NCBI GenBank assembly: GCA_037576195.1
Contig: CM075102.1
Location: 28,268,745-28,332,744 of the forward strand
DNA length: 64,000 bases
Reading direction: 5' to 3'
DNA from: Phytoseiulus persimilis
Taxonomy: Eukaryota; Arthropoda; Arachnida; Mesostigmata; Phytoseiidae
The position numbers and the translations under genes were made by a program. The notes below the pieces were generated by a model. It saw only the letters and a list, made by a program, of their open reading frames with translations, searched no databases and was not told the origin of the DNA. Shown here piece after piece: positions 39,198-50,590 of this stretch. The first letter of the stretch is position 1; the number at the start of each line of letters is the position of its first letter.

Positions 39198-41395
39198 GAA
39201 ACTCTGCGCGATCGTCGCGTGGTTTGAACGTGAAACGGTTTCGGATCCTATCAGAAACGCCGTCGAAGGTTCATCGGATTTCAGACATCGTGTGACAGTG
39301 TTAACGGGAAACTGTTCAACGACGATAGCGTGCGAAGCGGTTCTGGCAATATACGAAGCACGAAGAGAGAAAAGTAAAACCTCAACACGTCCAGTGGACG
39401 ACCTCGGACAGGAGGTAAAGGACGTTCAGATGGAGAAGCACCTGCCGGACGTCCTGAAAGAAATCCTTCAATGCGACGCAACCGCAGAACAAGCTAGAGA
39501 ACCGAAACGGGAGGGAGAGAGCTGAAACGAAGACAGAAAGTCGACCTAGAAATAAGTCCGGAAACAATAGCGAAGACACAGGGCAGAATGTCAAGCTAAT
39601 CAGCCATGGAATCCCTGCCTACGTGCTGAAATCAACTGGGATGGTCGGCTGCAATTACTTGGGTCGACTTATCAACCAAATGATTAGCGGAGTCACACCG
39701 ATCCCGGAGGGCTGGTGGACAGGAAGAGTGACTCCCCAACCGAAAAGTACCTCCTAGCAGAAATCTCTCAAAACGTACCGACCAATCACAATATTATCGG
39801 TTGTGTAGAGAACATTCACAAGGCTCATATGTTGCGAAATCCAAACTTGGATGAAAGAAACAGGGGCACTCGGAGAAATGCATTTCGGTTTCCGGGAGGA
39901 CGGGCGGGCTGGAGACTGCATCTTCGTCCATACATCGGCAATCGAAATCGCAAGACAGGAAGGGATGGGACTTGTAACCTGCTTCATGGAAGCATACAGT
40001 CGGATCGACGGGGATCGATTGTGGAGGGTACTCCTGGACAAGCAGATGCCGGAATCGATCGAGGAACTGATCAAACTTCCATACCGGGATAATGAAGTGA
40101 GCCTACAATACGGGGAACACCAATCCGACACAGTACCAACGAATGAGGGCCTACGACATAGGTGCCCCCTCAGCTCACTACTGTTCATTCTGTACATATC
40201 CAACCCGGACGAAAAACTAGAGAGAGCGGGTGTGGGCTTCAGGGTACGACTGCCCGGAAACATCTTCGATGTCCGATGATGGGTTACTCTTCGCAGACGA
40301 CTTAGTGCTCGCCGGACAATCAAGAAAAGACCTGGAGAGACTACTCAAGGTAGCATCTGAATTCGGGGATGAAATGAGTCCTCACTTCAACCCAAGACAG
40401 GGCGCGGTATCGGACTTCTCGGTGTGCGCTAATACAGAAGGAGCATTCGGAATACAAAGTAGAGATCTAACTATGTTGAAAGCGTACAAATACCTGAGAA
40501 TTACTTTATGCAACGCGCGGAACTAACTCGGAGGTCAGGAGAAAATATGGGAATCCAAAGCGGGAAATACAGCAGATGCACGCAAAATCCCTCTGGAATC
40601 TCATGACCGCTTCGCGACCACGGAAAACGGTGGAAGAGCACTGCGGTCCCAAATTTAACCTGCGAATTCAGTCACAACGATGTCACCGAAAACGAGGAGA
40701 AGACTCGGAACCATACAGCGGGAAGCTGGGGAATCGGCGTTTGGACAACCGAACTCCAGCATCGCCACTGAATCCATAGACGGAGAACTAGGATAGTCAA
40801 CCTCCGAAGCCAGAGAGACGAAAAGCGAGCTGACGTACCTAGCAAGAATCGGCGGAATGAGCGAGATCAGATGGCCAACAGTAATTCTTACAATGACGGA
40901 CATCTCAATCGGGTGTCACTAACAGCCTACAAGAACTGTGTGGATGGAAGCATCAAGGCCAACCTCGACGAGGCATGGCGGAGAGAAATGGGAAGGAAAC
41001 TCTCGAGCGATACAGAGACTACAGAACGGTGCGAGGAAAAATCGAGCACATTTACGACAATACGAGAGGCAGTCGCCCACTGGCGAACGTCAGAGCGGGA
41101 CGCTTACAGATCAGGAAACACCGGTCGAAATACAAAAGACATCGATGGGACGTGCCTAAAATGCGGCCTAGGATGAGAAACCCTCGAACATGTGACCCCC
41201 CCCTGCAGGAAACCGAGTAACGCAGAGGAAGAGATCCGGAAGAAACTTGGACTCCACACCGAAGATGATACTCGACAAAAAGAACGCTAGGAGTGGGAAA
41301 CGCCAATCGCCCAAGCTGTCACGAATCGGATTCGGTGCGCTAGTTCAGGTACCCAGTGCGCTCTCGGCGCCTGCATGGTCAGAGATAATCTAAAT
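39187..41395 (+). mobile_element. broken LINE ORF2 with FADD reverse transcriptase
   Basis: Read on + across several stops and shifts: GIPAYVLK, EGWWTGRVTPQPK and YRPITI of the reverse transcriptase fingers; FMEAYSRIDGDRLW (motif A); RHRCPLSSLLFILYI (motif B-type); LLFADDLVLAG (catalytic motif C); then a C-terminal CLKCG..ETLEHV..C zinc motif near 41150-41210. A probable poly(A) signal (AAATAAAAA) is at about 41393. It differs in sequence from the 32.6-kb family, so this is a second LINE family. It is non-functional as it stands. Confidence 0.75.
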
Positions 41396-41964
41396 AAAAA
41401 CGCGCGCAGCGCGGCGGTGTACCACTAGGGCAAGTGAGAAGGCCGCACGGCTGCGTCGTGTCGGCACTACCTAAGAGACGATAATCCACTTCCGGCGTGA
41501 ACACGCCGTCTCGCTTGACAGGGGCCCTTTTCCCCGCGTTTTCTCGTTCCTCCTCCGTCACCGCACCGCTGCCGCGTTCAACACGCGAAACCATCTTTTC
41601 CTTGGTATTTCCCGCAGTGATCTGTGACATTTTGGTTTCAGAAGTCATTTCGAACCCGCGGTACCACGCCGAATGGTCATCCGAAATTCCCTGCGACAAT
41701 TCGGTGAGCTCGCAAACCCAGTTCGGCTTCACCACTCTGTAACAGAATCCTTCATTCCCGTCCGGTTTCGAGCGAGTAGCTTATCCCGTTTTCATCATGT
41801 CCCGAGCCTGCCGTTTACGACGTGCAGCCTCGTTGCACGTGCCACAGAGCATCACGCCGCCTCGGCCAGGTAGCGCTTCGCTTCTCGCCAGCCGCCACCT
41901 CTAACCGAGTGCCCTGCTCTCGAAGAATTTTGTCGTCCGCTCATACTCGAGCTATTTGGGCAGA
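41396..41964. other. no gene recognised
   Basis: A 118-codon minus frame (41379-41735) and matching + frames are present without a recognisable domain. The right end is probably the 5' UTR of the gene fragment that follows. Confidence 0.3.
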
Positions 41965-42390
41965 ATGTCTTCCGATAGCGACCACAGGCATCCGAGCGAA
42001 CCAGGACCTTCTCGTGTTCCTCCCAACAAATTCACCGAAGACGATTCGATATTCAAAGACCTCTCGTCTATCCGGGCTCCGCCTTCGGAGGACACACAGC
42101 TAGCAGAAATTCTAGATCAGAAGAAATTCGAGCGCCGCACCCTTTTCGTGAACTTGATGGGCATTAAGGACGTGATCATCAATGTCGATGCAACGAAGCT
42201 GTCCCCAGAGCAAGTGAGCCAGAAGTTCTCGGCTGTCGGTCCCTTGTTCGAGGTAGGAGAAGCTGGCTGAGCTCGCCGCCTTGTCGGACGAGATCAACAA
42301 GCTGTCCCTGCGGCTAAGGCGTGAAGATGCCGACGATACACTCAGAACCTTGCAGCACCGCTGTCGGTTGGCCGAAGCCAAGGTATACAA
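41965..42390 (+). pseudogene. gene fragment truncated at the array boundary
   Basis: The ATG at 41965 opens a 101-codon frame: a Pro/Ser-rich start, then KFTEDDSIFKDLSS, FERRTLFVNLMGIKD and SPEQVSQKFSAVGPLFE. It then stops after VGEAG, while a frame shifted by one base continues as a coiled coil (EKLAELAALSDEINKLSLRL..HRCRLAEAK) until 42390. There the sequence changes abruptly into array unit 1. The two frames abut without an intron, so this looks like a frameshifted or retroposed copy cut off by the array insertion. Alternatively GAG|gtagga is a donor and the coiled coil is intronic. Family not recognised. Confidence 0.45.
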
Positions 42391-42983
42391 GGACAACGTG
42401 ACCCCCATGGAAGAATCATTCTGGGGAAGATGGAATCTGGAAAGGACTCAGTACTACTGAGTCAGTAGTGAAGGTGAAACCCTCCGGTTACAACCCTGTA
42501 AGCGCCCCTCCAGGACACTGGGAGGCGACTTAATGCCCTAATGAGCGACTGCTAAACTCGGAATCGAGCCTGAGGAGTCGAAGAAACGCGGGAATGAAAG
42601 AAATTGCCCGAAAAAAAGAACACGCAGGTTCGAGAACGACCTAAGTCCTGTACTCAAACGACGAGCGCATCCATGGGCCATACAGCACTTAGGGATTCCG
42701 GTCGTACTTGCAAAGCTCAGGTACTTGATAATATTTGTTCGACTCCGAGAATCCCGGATTTGCATTCGAAAAGATCCGTATAAAGACGTGAATCGCTCGC
42801 ACGCGCGCTCTTGTCCCTTCCGCTCTCGTCTTGCTTCCACACTCAACTCCCTCCACCTCCCAGTCGGGTCGATTGGAGCCGTGGGAGTGAGATCAGGGGA
42901 AAAATAACACGTTACAAAGGTCCTCCGTAGTCGAGCGTCTTCGGATCGTCGATTGCATTGTCTGTTGGAGCTCTCAAGTCGCC

Positions 42984-43064
42984 TATATAAAGGATCTCAC
43001 TCTAGTCGACGACCATAATACATCGTCGGAGGGTCAGGAACAACATCTGCTTCGCAATGCTCAG
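42984..43064 (+). promoter_or_regulatory. TATA box and mini first exon of ILP-B1
   Basis: TATATAAA at 42984-42991, then about 65 bases later ATGCTCAG (43057-43064) followed by the donor gtatgt. Joining ATG-CTC-AG to the A at 45197 gives M-L-R-I-G-W, in frame with the ILP-B1 signal peptide. The block is conserved in all four copies. Confidence 0.5.
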
Positions 43065-43489
43065 GTATGTAAGGATAGTCTTGTTCTGATATTCCTACTC
43101 TGTTTTCGGCTGAACCTCTCAGCCAGCCCTCAGGAGTGTCCCGGATTCACCTTTTCGGTATTGCTTCAGTAACACTCCCTATCGCCTCGCAAATCCCATT
43201 GCGGGCGGTGGGCTTGGGTCTTAAGATATTCCTTCTGATATTCCTACTGCGTGAATGATTTCAACCAGCGAGTGAGCCCTGTTGTCGACACACGAAGCGA
43301 GTCAAGTGGGCCACGCGGACGACCGGAGTTAGGTAGGCTTCGAGGTCAACTGAGCCAACCGATAGCGGCATCCGAGGAGGAAGTTTTCCTGTGCTTACCA
43401 GGGACAGGGGCGAATCTCGGGAAAAACTTGTTTTTCGTGCCTGTATTCATTGTGATTTTCGGGTGCGCTGGGCAAAAGTGTGTGTATTG

Positions 43490-44700
43490 TGTCTTTTAAG
43501 AGTGCGTCAGGTAGTTGAGTTCCGGGGAGCCTGAAATTGTCTGCTATGATTTTGTATCCTGTGTTCCGGGGGTACTTTTCTATGTCATCACAGAGTTTTT
43601 TTCCACGTATTCTTTTTGGATTTGAGTATCGTTGTTCTCAGTTTGCTGCGTTTGGACAAAATTTGAGCTCTCGGAAAACAGCCGATTTTGCACCCGCAAA
43701 ATTGTGGTCATACAGTGTTTTTTCCGAGTCTCTGTTTGTTGGGTCTGCTCTGGTGTATGTTCTTCTGGCCTTGATGCAAAGTCTCCGGGCCTCGGAAACC
43801 TCTGCATTCCACCAGTAGCTTCCTCTCTTCTGTGTTTGTGTCTTTACATTCGATTTCTTGCAGGCGGTGTGTGTGATGTTCGTGAGGAGCTCTGCTGTGA
43901 GGTTTGCTCGGACGTTTGAAAGCTTTTCGAATTCCATCGTGAACTCTACGGAGTCTATGTTTCTGTAGTTGTGTTTGTAGCGCTTGTTTTTTGTTCTGTT
44001 GGCTCTGTGTGGTTCACGCGTTATGATGTCGTATCTGATGTATTTGTGGTCGCTTAGGCACTCGAGCTCCGAGAGGACGAACCAGTTTTTTATGGCGTGT
44101 CTTGACCTATTGTTTGTGAATGTGACGTCAATATGTGATCTCTGGTTCCCTCTTTCAAAAGTCGGTCTGTCCCCGGAGTTTGCAACCGTGAGGTCATTTG
44201 CTGCACACCACTCGAGGAGGAAACGGCCTCTCCTATTGGTGTACGCGCTGCCGCAGACAGCAGACGCCGAGTTGAAGTCCCCTGAGGTTATTATTTTTGT
44301 GTTAGGCGGCTTGTTGTGGAGGCTGACAGATATGCCGTGTAATGGTGAGCTCGTTCCGATGAATTTCAAGGCTGCTGAGTTACTGTTGTCGGTTATCCAA
44401 GTGTTGTTGAGTGTTGCGATGTTTGGCTCTGAGACGGCCAAGATTTGTATTCGCTTTCCCAAACATAATTGTATTGCGAGGTCTTGTGCTGTTCGGCTCC
44501 GATTGAGGTTGATTTGAAGAACTCTGTTCAAATTCCTGTTTCCGTTCGTGTTCATGGTTTGGTATTTGGGGTTGCTGCTCGTGGATTGTCGTCTGTTGGT
44601 GGTGCTGTCTTGGTTTCTTGTGTCGTATTCACGTTTTTTTTCTCGGTCCCTTCAAGGCATCTAAAAGCATCCAAACCCGCTGAGATGAGAGAGTATGTTC
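43490..44700 (-). mobile_element. R1/I-like LINE ORF2 fragment in array unit 1
   Basis: The longest open version (305 codons, 43638-44555 minus) of the endonuclease fragment described for copy 0: INLNRSRTAQDL, SEPNI, GDFNSA, SHIDVTFTN, SDHKYI. The part of the endonuclease between SEPNI and GDFN is missing in every copy. The coding end is replaced near 43650-43715 by an unrelated insert of about 60 bases. It lies antisense inside the proposed first intron of ILP-B1. Confidence 0.75.
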
Positions 44701-45182
44701 TCAACCTTAAGTCGTCGGAGCCGAGTTTAATCTGTCAGACTCCTCGAGCTCCTCCCTCGATTTGTCTCGATTCAGGAAGACCGTGCTTGAATCCGCCAGA
44801 AATATGTGTACGAAGCCTGTGTAGAAGAAAACTCATCTGGCCGATTTCCGGCGACTGTGCTCGAATGGCTACCATGGACTGGAATGACGGATCTCGGGCC
44901 GAACTCGATGGGATACCTCTCCAGCCGCGCCGTTTCCACTTGATATAATTCCTCTGATATCCCGTTCGAAACCTCGACCACATTTTAATCTATTCGCGAA
45001 TTCTCCAACTGGCCCATGGAGCTCGTTATTCTCTCCACCGCAGTGTTACGACATATAATACATACTCAATCTGGCGGTTATGTATCGCTGTCTAACCACG
45101 GAGAGCTCGAGATCTCACAATTCGTTAGCGAAATCGGGACGAATGCATTGGAATCTTCACAGGCATTGACGATAGCCAGGAC

Positions 45183-46107
45183 ATGTCAGGAGCTAGAATA
45201 GGCTGGAGGCTGGCACCTGTTCTGGCCAGTCTTTTCACCGTGTTCATCGGCAACAGTGCGATCGTGGAAACGAAGGGGTTCGACGTCAATGCACTACTTT
45301 CGATCAGAGGTGCTGACAATCAAGGAATGCTACTTGGCCCGGAAGCTCTCAATGAATGGAGAGAGAAATTCGAGGCGCGCTCCCAAGACGATTGGGGGCG
45401 TTTATGGAACGTTGAGAAGCACCGACGGTAAGTCATAATGCCCCCCCCCCCCCCCTCCCCCCCTGGGTACGCCACTGAGCACGATCCGAGCTCCGCGCCC
45501 TGAAAAGATGTCGCTGTAGATTCCACATGAACCCGTAACATACAAAGACCTGGAGCAAGACTTCGGAATCGCTGAGTGAAACGGATACGCGTTCTGCAGG
45601 TGTTACAGTGACCTTCAAACTCATATGGAGTGGTTCTGCCGGAGCGGCTTATCTCTCGCCAAAAGGTCAGGCAGGAACGCTATTTCCTTCGGCCGAACAG
45701 CAGGATTGCATCGTCTGCCAACTAGTCTTCTCTACGCTCTCCGTAAAGTAGAGCACGAGATCGAAGACGTCGACTTGCGCGACGACGATTTTTATGAGCA
45801 CAACAGGCTTGGTGCGTTTTCAACAGTTCTAACGAGGGGATGTTACAGAATGGCAGCCGAAAAAATTATCGCATTGATTCCGCACAATCATTTGGCTGTT
45901 CCCTTCCCAGGTCCGTACGGTCAGCCGGCCGCTCAAGCCCTTCAGCTGCTGAGGAAAACATCTGGAGGACGACGGAAACGCAAAGAACTAGGAATTATGG
46001 ACGAGTGCTGCCATCAGAACGATGGCTGCTCCTGGGAGGAGTATGCTGAATACTGTGATGTAGGTAGTCGAGAGAGGCGCAGACTCGTGTCAAGTGCAAC
46101 GGTCTGA
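45183..46107 (+). CDS. insulin-like peptide precursor ILP-B1
   Basis: Exons 45183-45427, 45600-45811, 45911-46107. Introns keep the ILP-A phases (2 and 1); the second is 99 bp with donor gtgcgt and acceptor CCCTTCCCAG. The signal peptide (LAPVLASLFTVFIGNS) is followed by an unusually long pre-B segment ending VEKHRR, the B chain CYSDLQTHMEWFC (C-X11-C), the dibasic site LAKR, a C peptide, the furin-type site RRKRK, and the A chain CCHQNDGCSWEEYAEYC (CC-X5-C-X8-C). A two-base loss at the stop seen in B2 and B3 extends the C-terminus by 14 residues (GSRERRRLVSSATV). The Met could instead come from the mini-exon at 43057. Expected to be secreted and processed to a two-chain hormone. Confidence 0.88.
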
Positions 46108-46397
46108 GAGGAAACTTATGGGATGGTGCAATGAATAGTCGATGTAAGACGAGGAGAGAGGATTTCTCCCGCGGCTCAAGAGACATGCTTCATGCTATTA
46201 CAAGCGGAAATAAACTTCGCCTAAAAATCAAGTGCTCAGATTCCCTGATTCCGCCACTTCATGTCTCGACTGCTGAAGAAATAAAGAATCTGCAGGGAAT
46301 GTCGCCAATGTGATCGTGGCTCATATCCCGAACAAATACAATAATCTCTCGAGAAGAGGAGGAGGTTTTTCAACATGATTATCACGAACACAGAATC
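46108..46397. other. ILP-B1 3' region
   Basis: Probable 3' UTR, conserved in all units, with AATAAA-like sites near 46209 and 46280. No coding sequence seen. Confidence 0.4.
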
Positions 46398-49272
46398 AAT
46401 CCACGGAGGCCCTGGATTTTTATATATATAGATAATTAGCAGGCAGTGTGTGGAGCTGAAAGTTGAGGACCCGCTAACCGATGCCAGGTAGGTCCGGTCG
46501 GAAGAGACCCTCGAACTGCCGCGCTGTTGCCCCTTTTAATCTCGATTGAGAGTCTTTGAAAGAGGAACTCGGACGCCCGGTTGTCCCCGGAAGAGATTTC
46601 GATTCGGCGTCCCAGGTCCTTGAGAAAACCCTCGTTTGATGACCCAACGACGCCAAGCGTCTCGAAGGTTGCACGATATGGCGGCTCTCGAACTCTCGGT
46701 ATTTCGTGAATTTGTTGTTCTCGGCAAGACGAGCAACCTCACCGGCCTCTCTGGCTGCAGCGGTGAGGTGTGATGGCGCGAGGGTATCCCACACTGTGGC
46801 GTCCCAGACGAGCGACTTTCCTCTGGCCCACGACGTCAGTGTTATGCCGTCGGGGCGGAGAGCTGAGCTCCGCGAGAGGCCCGTGGGCTTAAGCTGGTTG
46901 GCAATCATAGCGGAGCCAAGCGCGCGGGAGATGACGGCGTTCAGGGCCCAAAGTCGTCCGAAAGAACAGCCACTTCGCACTTGGCATCGTTGAGATGCAA
47001 GCCCGAGTCCGCGGCGAACCTCCTGACTCTCCGGATGTCAGCCAACACCGAGTCCACCGATCCACCCAGCGTCCCGTCATCTAGAAACCAAGGCTTGAAC
47101 TCGGATTCCAGAGTGGACAAAAGCCGCTGAAGTGCGATGCAGAAGAGGGCAGGTCCCCACGGATCGCCCTGTTGCACTCCTTTTCTCGACAGGATGACCT
47201 GGTCTGCCCAGAAGAGCTTGCTTGGGTTACGGTAAGCCTGGTGAATCATGGGGTGGAGCGACGGGAAGTCGGACTGGATGGTCGAGGGGATGAGATCCCT
47301 CCGAAGGGTGTTGAACGCGTTGGCGAAGTCCAGCTTGACAAGATTTTTCCCGGAACCCTTGTTCAGCTCCGGTCGAGCGACCCGCGAAGGGTCGTCTACG
47401 GGCTGCGAGAGCGCAGCGCGGCGGCTGGAGGCTGCGGACGGTGGCGACACAAGAGCATGCTCCGCGTGGAACCTGTTCAAGTTCTCCCGAATCAGCGACG
47501 AGAGTGTTCTGCCTCGGACCCTCTCAATCGGGACCGTAAGGACGGCCGAGGTGAAGGCGTACAGCGAAGACCTGGAGGCCGCGTCGTTAGCTGAGCATAC
47601 TGAATTGAGAAACTCCGTGAGGTCCTGGGCGACCGCGGCTCGTATAGTCCGAGGGATGATGGAAATGAGCTTCGCGCTCATCCTGTAGGTATTGATGCGC
47701 TTTATGAGGGCCTCCAGAGGTTCTGGCGCCACCTGAAAGACCGCGGTGGGCGACGAGGGTGCGTTAAGTGAAGTTGAAGGACAAGACGGTTGACTAGAAG
47801 TGGTTGTGCGGTCGGATGGGTGCGTGCGGCTCGTATGAATGCTGAGACGTTGCAGACGAGCGCTTCAATGTTAAAGGTCTGCTCAAAAGTCGCCACGGGT
47901 GCGGTGGCGAACGAGGTTATGCCTCAGATGCCAGAAACTTAGATGCCAGAATGGAACCCTCTCCCGATCCCGGATAGATCCCCGCTAACTAAGCGGATTT
48001 GGGAGCAAAGCGTCTCCGACGTCTGCAACGAGCGCGAACCATGCGGCAGACCCTCCGTACATATGGTACACGCTGCACCGCACCCCCTGCGATTCATTGA
48101 TGGTTTGCTGATGATGGCAATGAATGAATCATGATGAATGGATGGGACATTCGATGCATGTCTCCAATCTCGATCAGCGTGGACGTTCGGGGACTCGAGC
48201 TGCCTCGCTCGGCCTCAACTTGGCTTTGAGGCCGCTAGCTCGGCGAACTACCTTCCTTTCTACTCGTCGCTAGCGAATCATCACTGCCAGTGAAGGAGAG
48301 AGTGTAGGATTGAGGCGGGTCCGGAGACCCGCAATGAGGACGTCGTTGAGTTTCCCACGTCGATCGACAATAATCACATGTCCGGGGTGGTTCTCAAGCT
48401 GATCCTGTTGGCCCAAGGAGGGTAACAGAGGTAGCCTGTGCTAGAGCCTCTGGAGCTGGAGCTTTCCCCATTGAGCTCACCGGTTCCGCCTAACTTCATT
48501 CGCGGCCTCCAATAACCCGCTGAATCAGCGGGGACCCATCCGGAGTCTGGAGAGTGTTTTATTGTGGCATCTGAGGCTACGCCGCGGACGATGGGATCAA
48601 GCGGCGCAGAGTTGTAACCATCTGTTCCGTGAAGGCCGGCATAAGCTTGATTAACACAGCCGTAACCAAGTCGTCAATCATCGCGGAGCACGAAGCAGTA
48701 ACCGGTTCCATGACCCGCGCGCAGATCTTCTCCGTTAGAGCCTCGATGTCGATCGCGGCTGATTGGAGAGGCGCCGGCTTCCGAGGAGCAGCTGTAGGAG
48801 CGGCAGATGCAACAGGAGCCGTAGCGCTGGAGGGAGCCGGAGGGAGCGGGTGCTGGGGGACGCGTATGCCGTTCCTGATCGCACCGGCGTAGGATCGCCC
48901 GCGCTGGAAGTCCTCGTGGGCGTTGATTCCCGGCGCGATTGCGACCACTGGAACGTCACTCACACGTGATCCGCAAGACGGCAACGAAGACCGCCTCCAA
49001 GATTCGAGAATCTTCAGGCGAATGGGGCACGCACCGTATTTCCAGGGTGTCGATTCGGGAGAGAACAGCCGCGTCGTCCGCGTTGTCCATCTTCACTACC
49101 AGTTCACCCTTCGCCGTCATTCTCGTCTCCGTGAGTTTGCCCGACGAGAGCTTGGCTGCCGCCAGAGATGTCGCCATGATGTCACCCGAAAAGATGATCG
49201 CCCGTTTCCTCTGCTGCTCACGCAGCAGCGTGTGGTCGCCTCCAAGTCAAAACATCAAATAAATCCACGGAG
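46398..49272 (-). mobile_element. LINE insertion with 11-bp target duplication
   Basis: Element 46409-49261 (2853 bp), minus strand, flanked by AATCCACGGAG at 46398-46408 and 49262-49272. Units 2 and 3 have the empty site. From 5' to 3' it has an ORF1-like region (about 49177-48577, Ala/Pro-rich with LVVKMDNADDAAVLSRID) and a reverse transcriptase piece (47732-46941) with KLDFANAFNTLRRD, SRKGVQQGDPWGPALF and LDDGTLGG. A C-terminal piece (46980-46474) has ALRPDGITLTSWARG and VWDATVWDTLAPSHL. The last two are in different frames and part of the 5' coding region is missing, so it is dead. The family with this RPDG..VWD..DTLAPSHL end is widespread in animal genomes. Confidence 0.88.
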
Positions 49273-50012
49273 TGCTCCCGAAAATCAAAGAAAGACATAT
49301 GAATTTTCGAGGGAAAGTTCACGTCGTTCTCCCTTCCACGCGAGACGATCCGAGAAGGATGATTGGGCCAGCCAATCGAATGCCACCGAATTCGGGTTAG
49401 TGGGAGCGAGAATAACCGACTGCGTCAACAAAGAACCTTATACATGTCGGGACATAAGTGTACCTCTCGGGGACAATCCTTGAAGATCCTCAGTGATGTG
49501 AACGCATTTGTTCGCGGATGAATGATTGTCACCGAGCCAACCTAAACAAAGAGAGGCACTCGTATCAAGACCGCGGGTTCTGAATGAGTCGTCATGTAAC
49601 AGTAGCGTGGAGTCATGAAATCCGAAGAGGTTGTGACGCTGGCACGTTGACTGCGATCGATCGCGTCATTCCATCGACAGCGGTTCGGAGATGTATTCTC
49701 ATGTTCCCTTAGGATCAAAGACACACTCGCTCGCGGATCGAAACTCGGAAGTTTCCTCATCTAGCGCACCGGTAAGACGAGAGAATCGTCGCCGCAAACA
49801 GACATTTCATGCCCTCGTGCGGGCATCGAGTGAACCGGCTGTTCACAGACTAGCCAAAGGTCCCCGACAAGATTCCCGAAAAATTATGAACTTTCGGATG
49901 TTGACTTGGAAAAGGAAAGAGGTCGAATGTGGTAATACCGTATATTACGCCGGCCGTAAGTTTACATTATCTAGATACACTACTCATGAGGAACTTGAAC
50001 TTTCGCGATTAT
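49273..50012. other. unit spacer between ILP-B1 and the Ala-rich ORF
   Basis: Conserved in all units; unit 3 has lost about 160 bases of it. A 72-codon minus frame (49542-49760) recurs in every unit, but its amino-acid sequence has no recognisable feature, so recurrence alone is not evidence of coding. Confidence 0.4.
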
Positions 50013-50590
50013 TTAGCTCGACGACTGGGGCGACGCGATGGAGGGTTTCTCGGGCTCGCTGGAGCTCTTCGGAACTTCCGCCGCGGGGGGCACAGGAGTT
50101 CCTGCAGGGGCTGCCGGTGACAGTGCACTGGATGAGCACTCTCTCTTGTCCGGCATTGCTTCTCTTGAGTCGCTTTTTGGCTCTTTTGCACTCGGAACAC
50201 TCTCTGCGACCGGTGTTGCGGCTGTGGAAGAGGCTTCCAACGGCTCGACTTGGACGTTGCGTGCTGCCGGCGCTACGCTGGATGCTTCCGGGGTTTCGCT
50301 TGCGTCGGTGGTGGCGATTTTAGTTTCAGAGGCTGGAGCTGAGGTCGTCACCGTGGACTCGGCAGGGGCAGCGGTGGATGACTTCGCGGCCGGGTCGGAG
50401 GCTTCTGCGCATTGTTTCGTTTCTGTTTTCTTCTCGGCCGCAGCTTCTGATGCTGGGGACACAGCTGCGTACTCGGCGACGTCGGCCGATTCGACGGGCC
50501 CCGTTGGAGCTGGCTCGGAACTCAGAAAGCTCGCTGTTGTGCCGTCGATGTGAATATCTGGCGCATCCTTTCGGTGGACCCTCGCTCGGT
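50013..50590 (-). CDS. Ala/Ser/Pro/Glu-rich ORF, unit 1
   Basis: The minus-strand frame stays open from about 50590 to the stop at 50013 (about 190 codons). It begins VHRKDAPDIHIDGTTAS and continues with low-complexity Ala, Ser, Pro, Thr and Glu plus scattered Lys (SEAAAEKKTETKQ, PKSDSREAMPDKR). There is no clear Met at the start, so an upstream exon or another start is needed. Copies 2 and 3 keep the frame although 36 bp are gained or lost, which favours coding. The + strand is also open and Ala/Gly/Ser/Val-rich, so strand choice is not certain. I do not recognise the product; the composition suits a disordered linker, mucin-like or histone-H1-like chain. Confidence 0.45.

Noticed and set aside
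41379-41735. 118-codon minus ORF upstream of the array
   Set aside because: It has a plausible composition but overlaps + frames of equal quality and has no domain. It may belong to the neighbouring LINE.
43984-44517. 177-codon + strand ORF with hydrophobic start, repeated at 19743-20276 and partly in the other units
   Set aside because: It is exactly antisense to the LINE endonuclease frame, whose motifs (GDFN, HIDVT, SDH) are clear on the minus strand.
50038-50553. 171-codon + strand Ala/Gly/Val-rich ORF, with copies at 56274 and 62359
   Set aside because: It overlaps the minus-strand Ala/Ser/Pro/Glu/Lys-rich frame, which looks more like a real disordered protein. Strand choice is not certain, so it is noted in that entry and not called separately.
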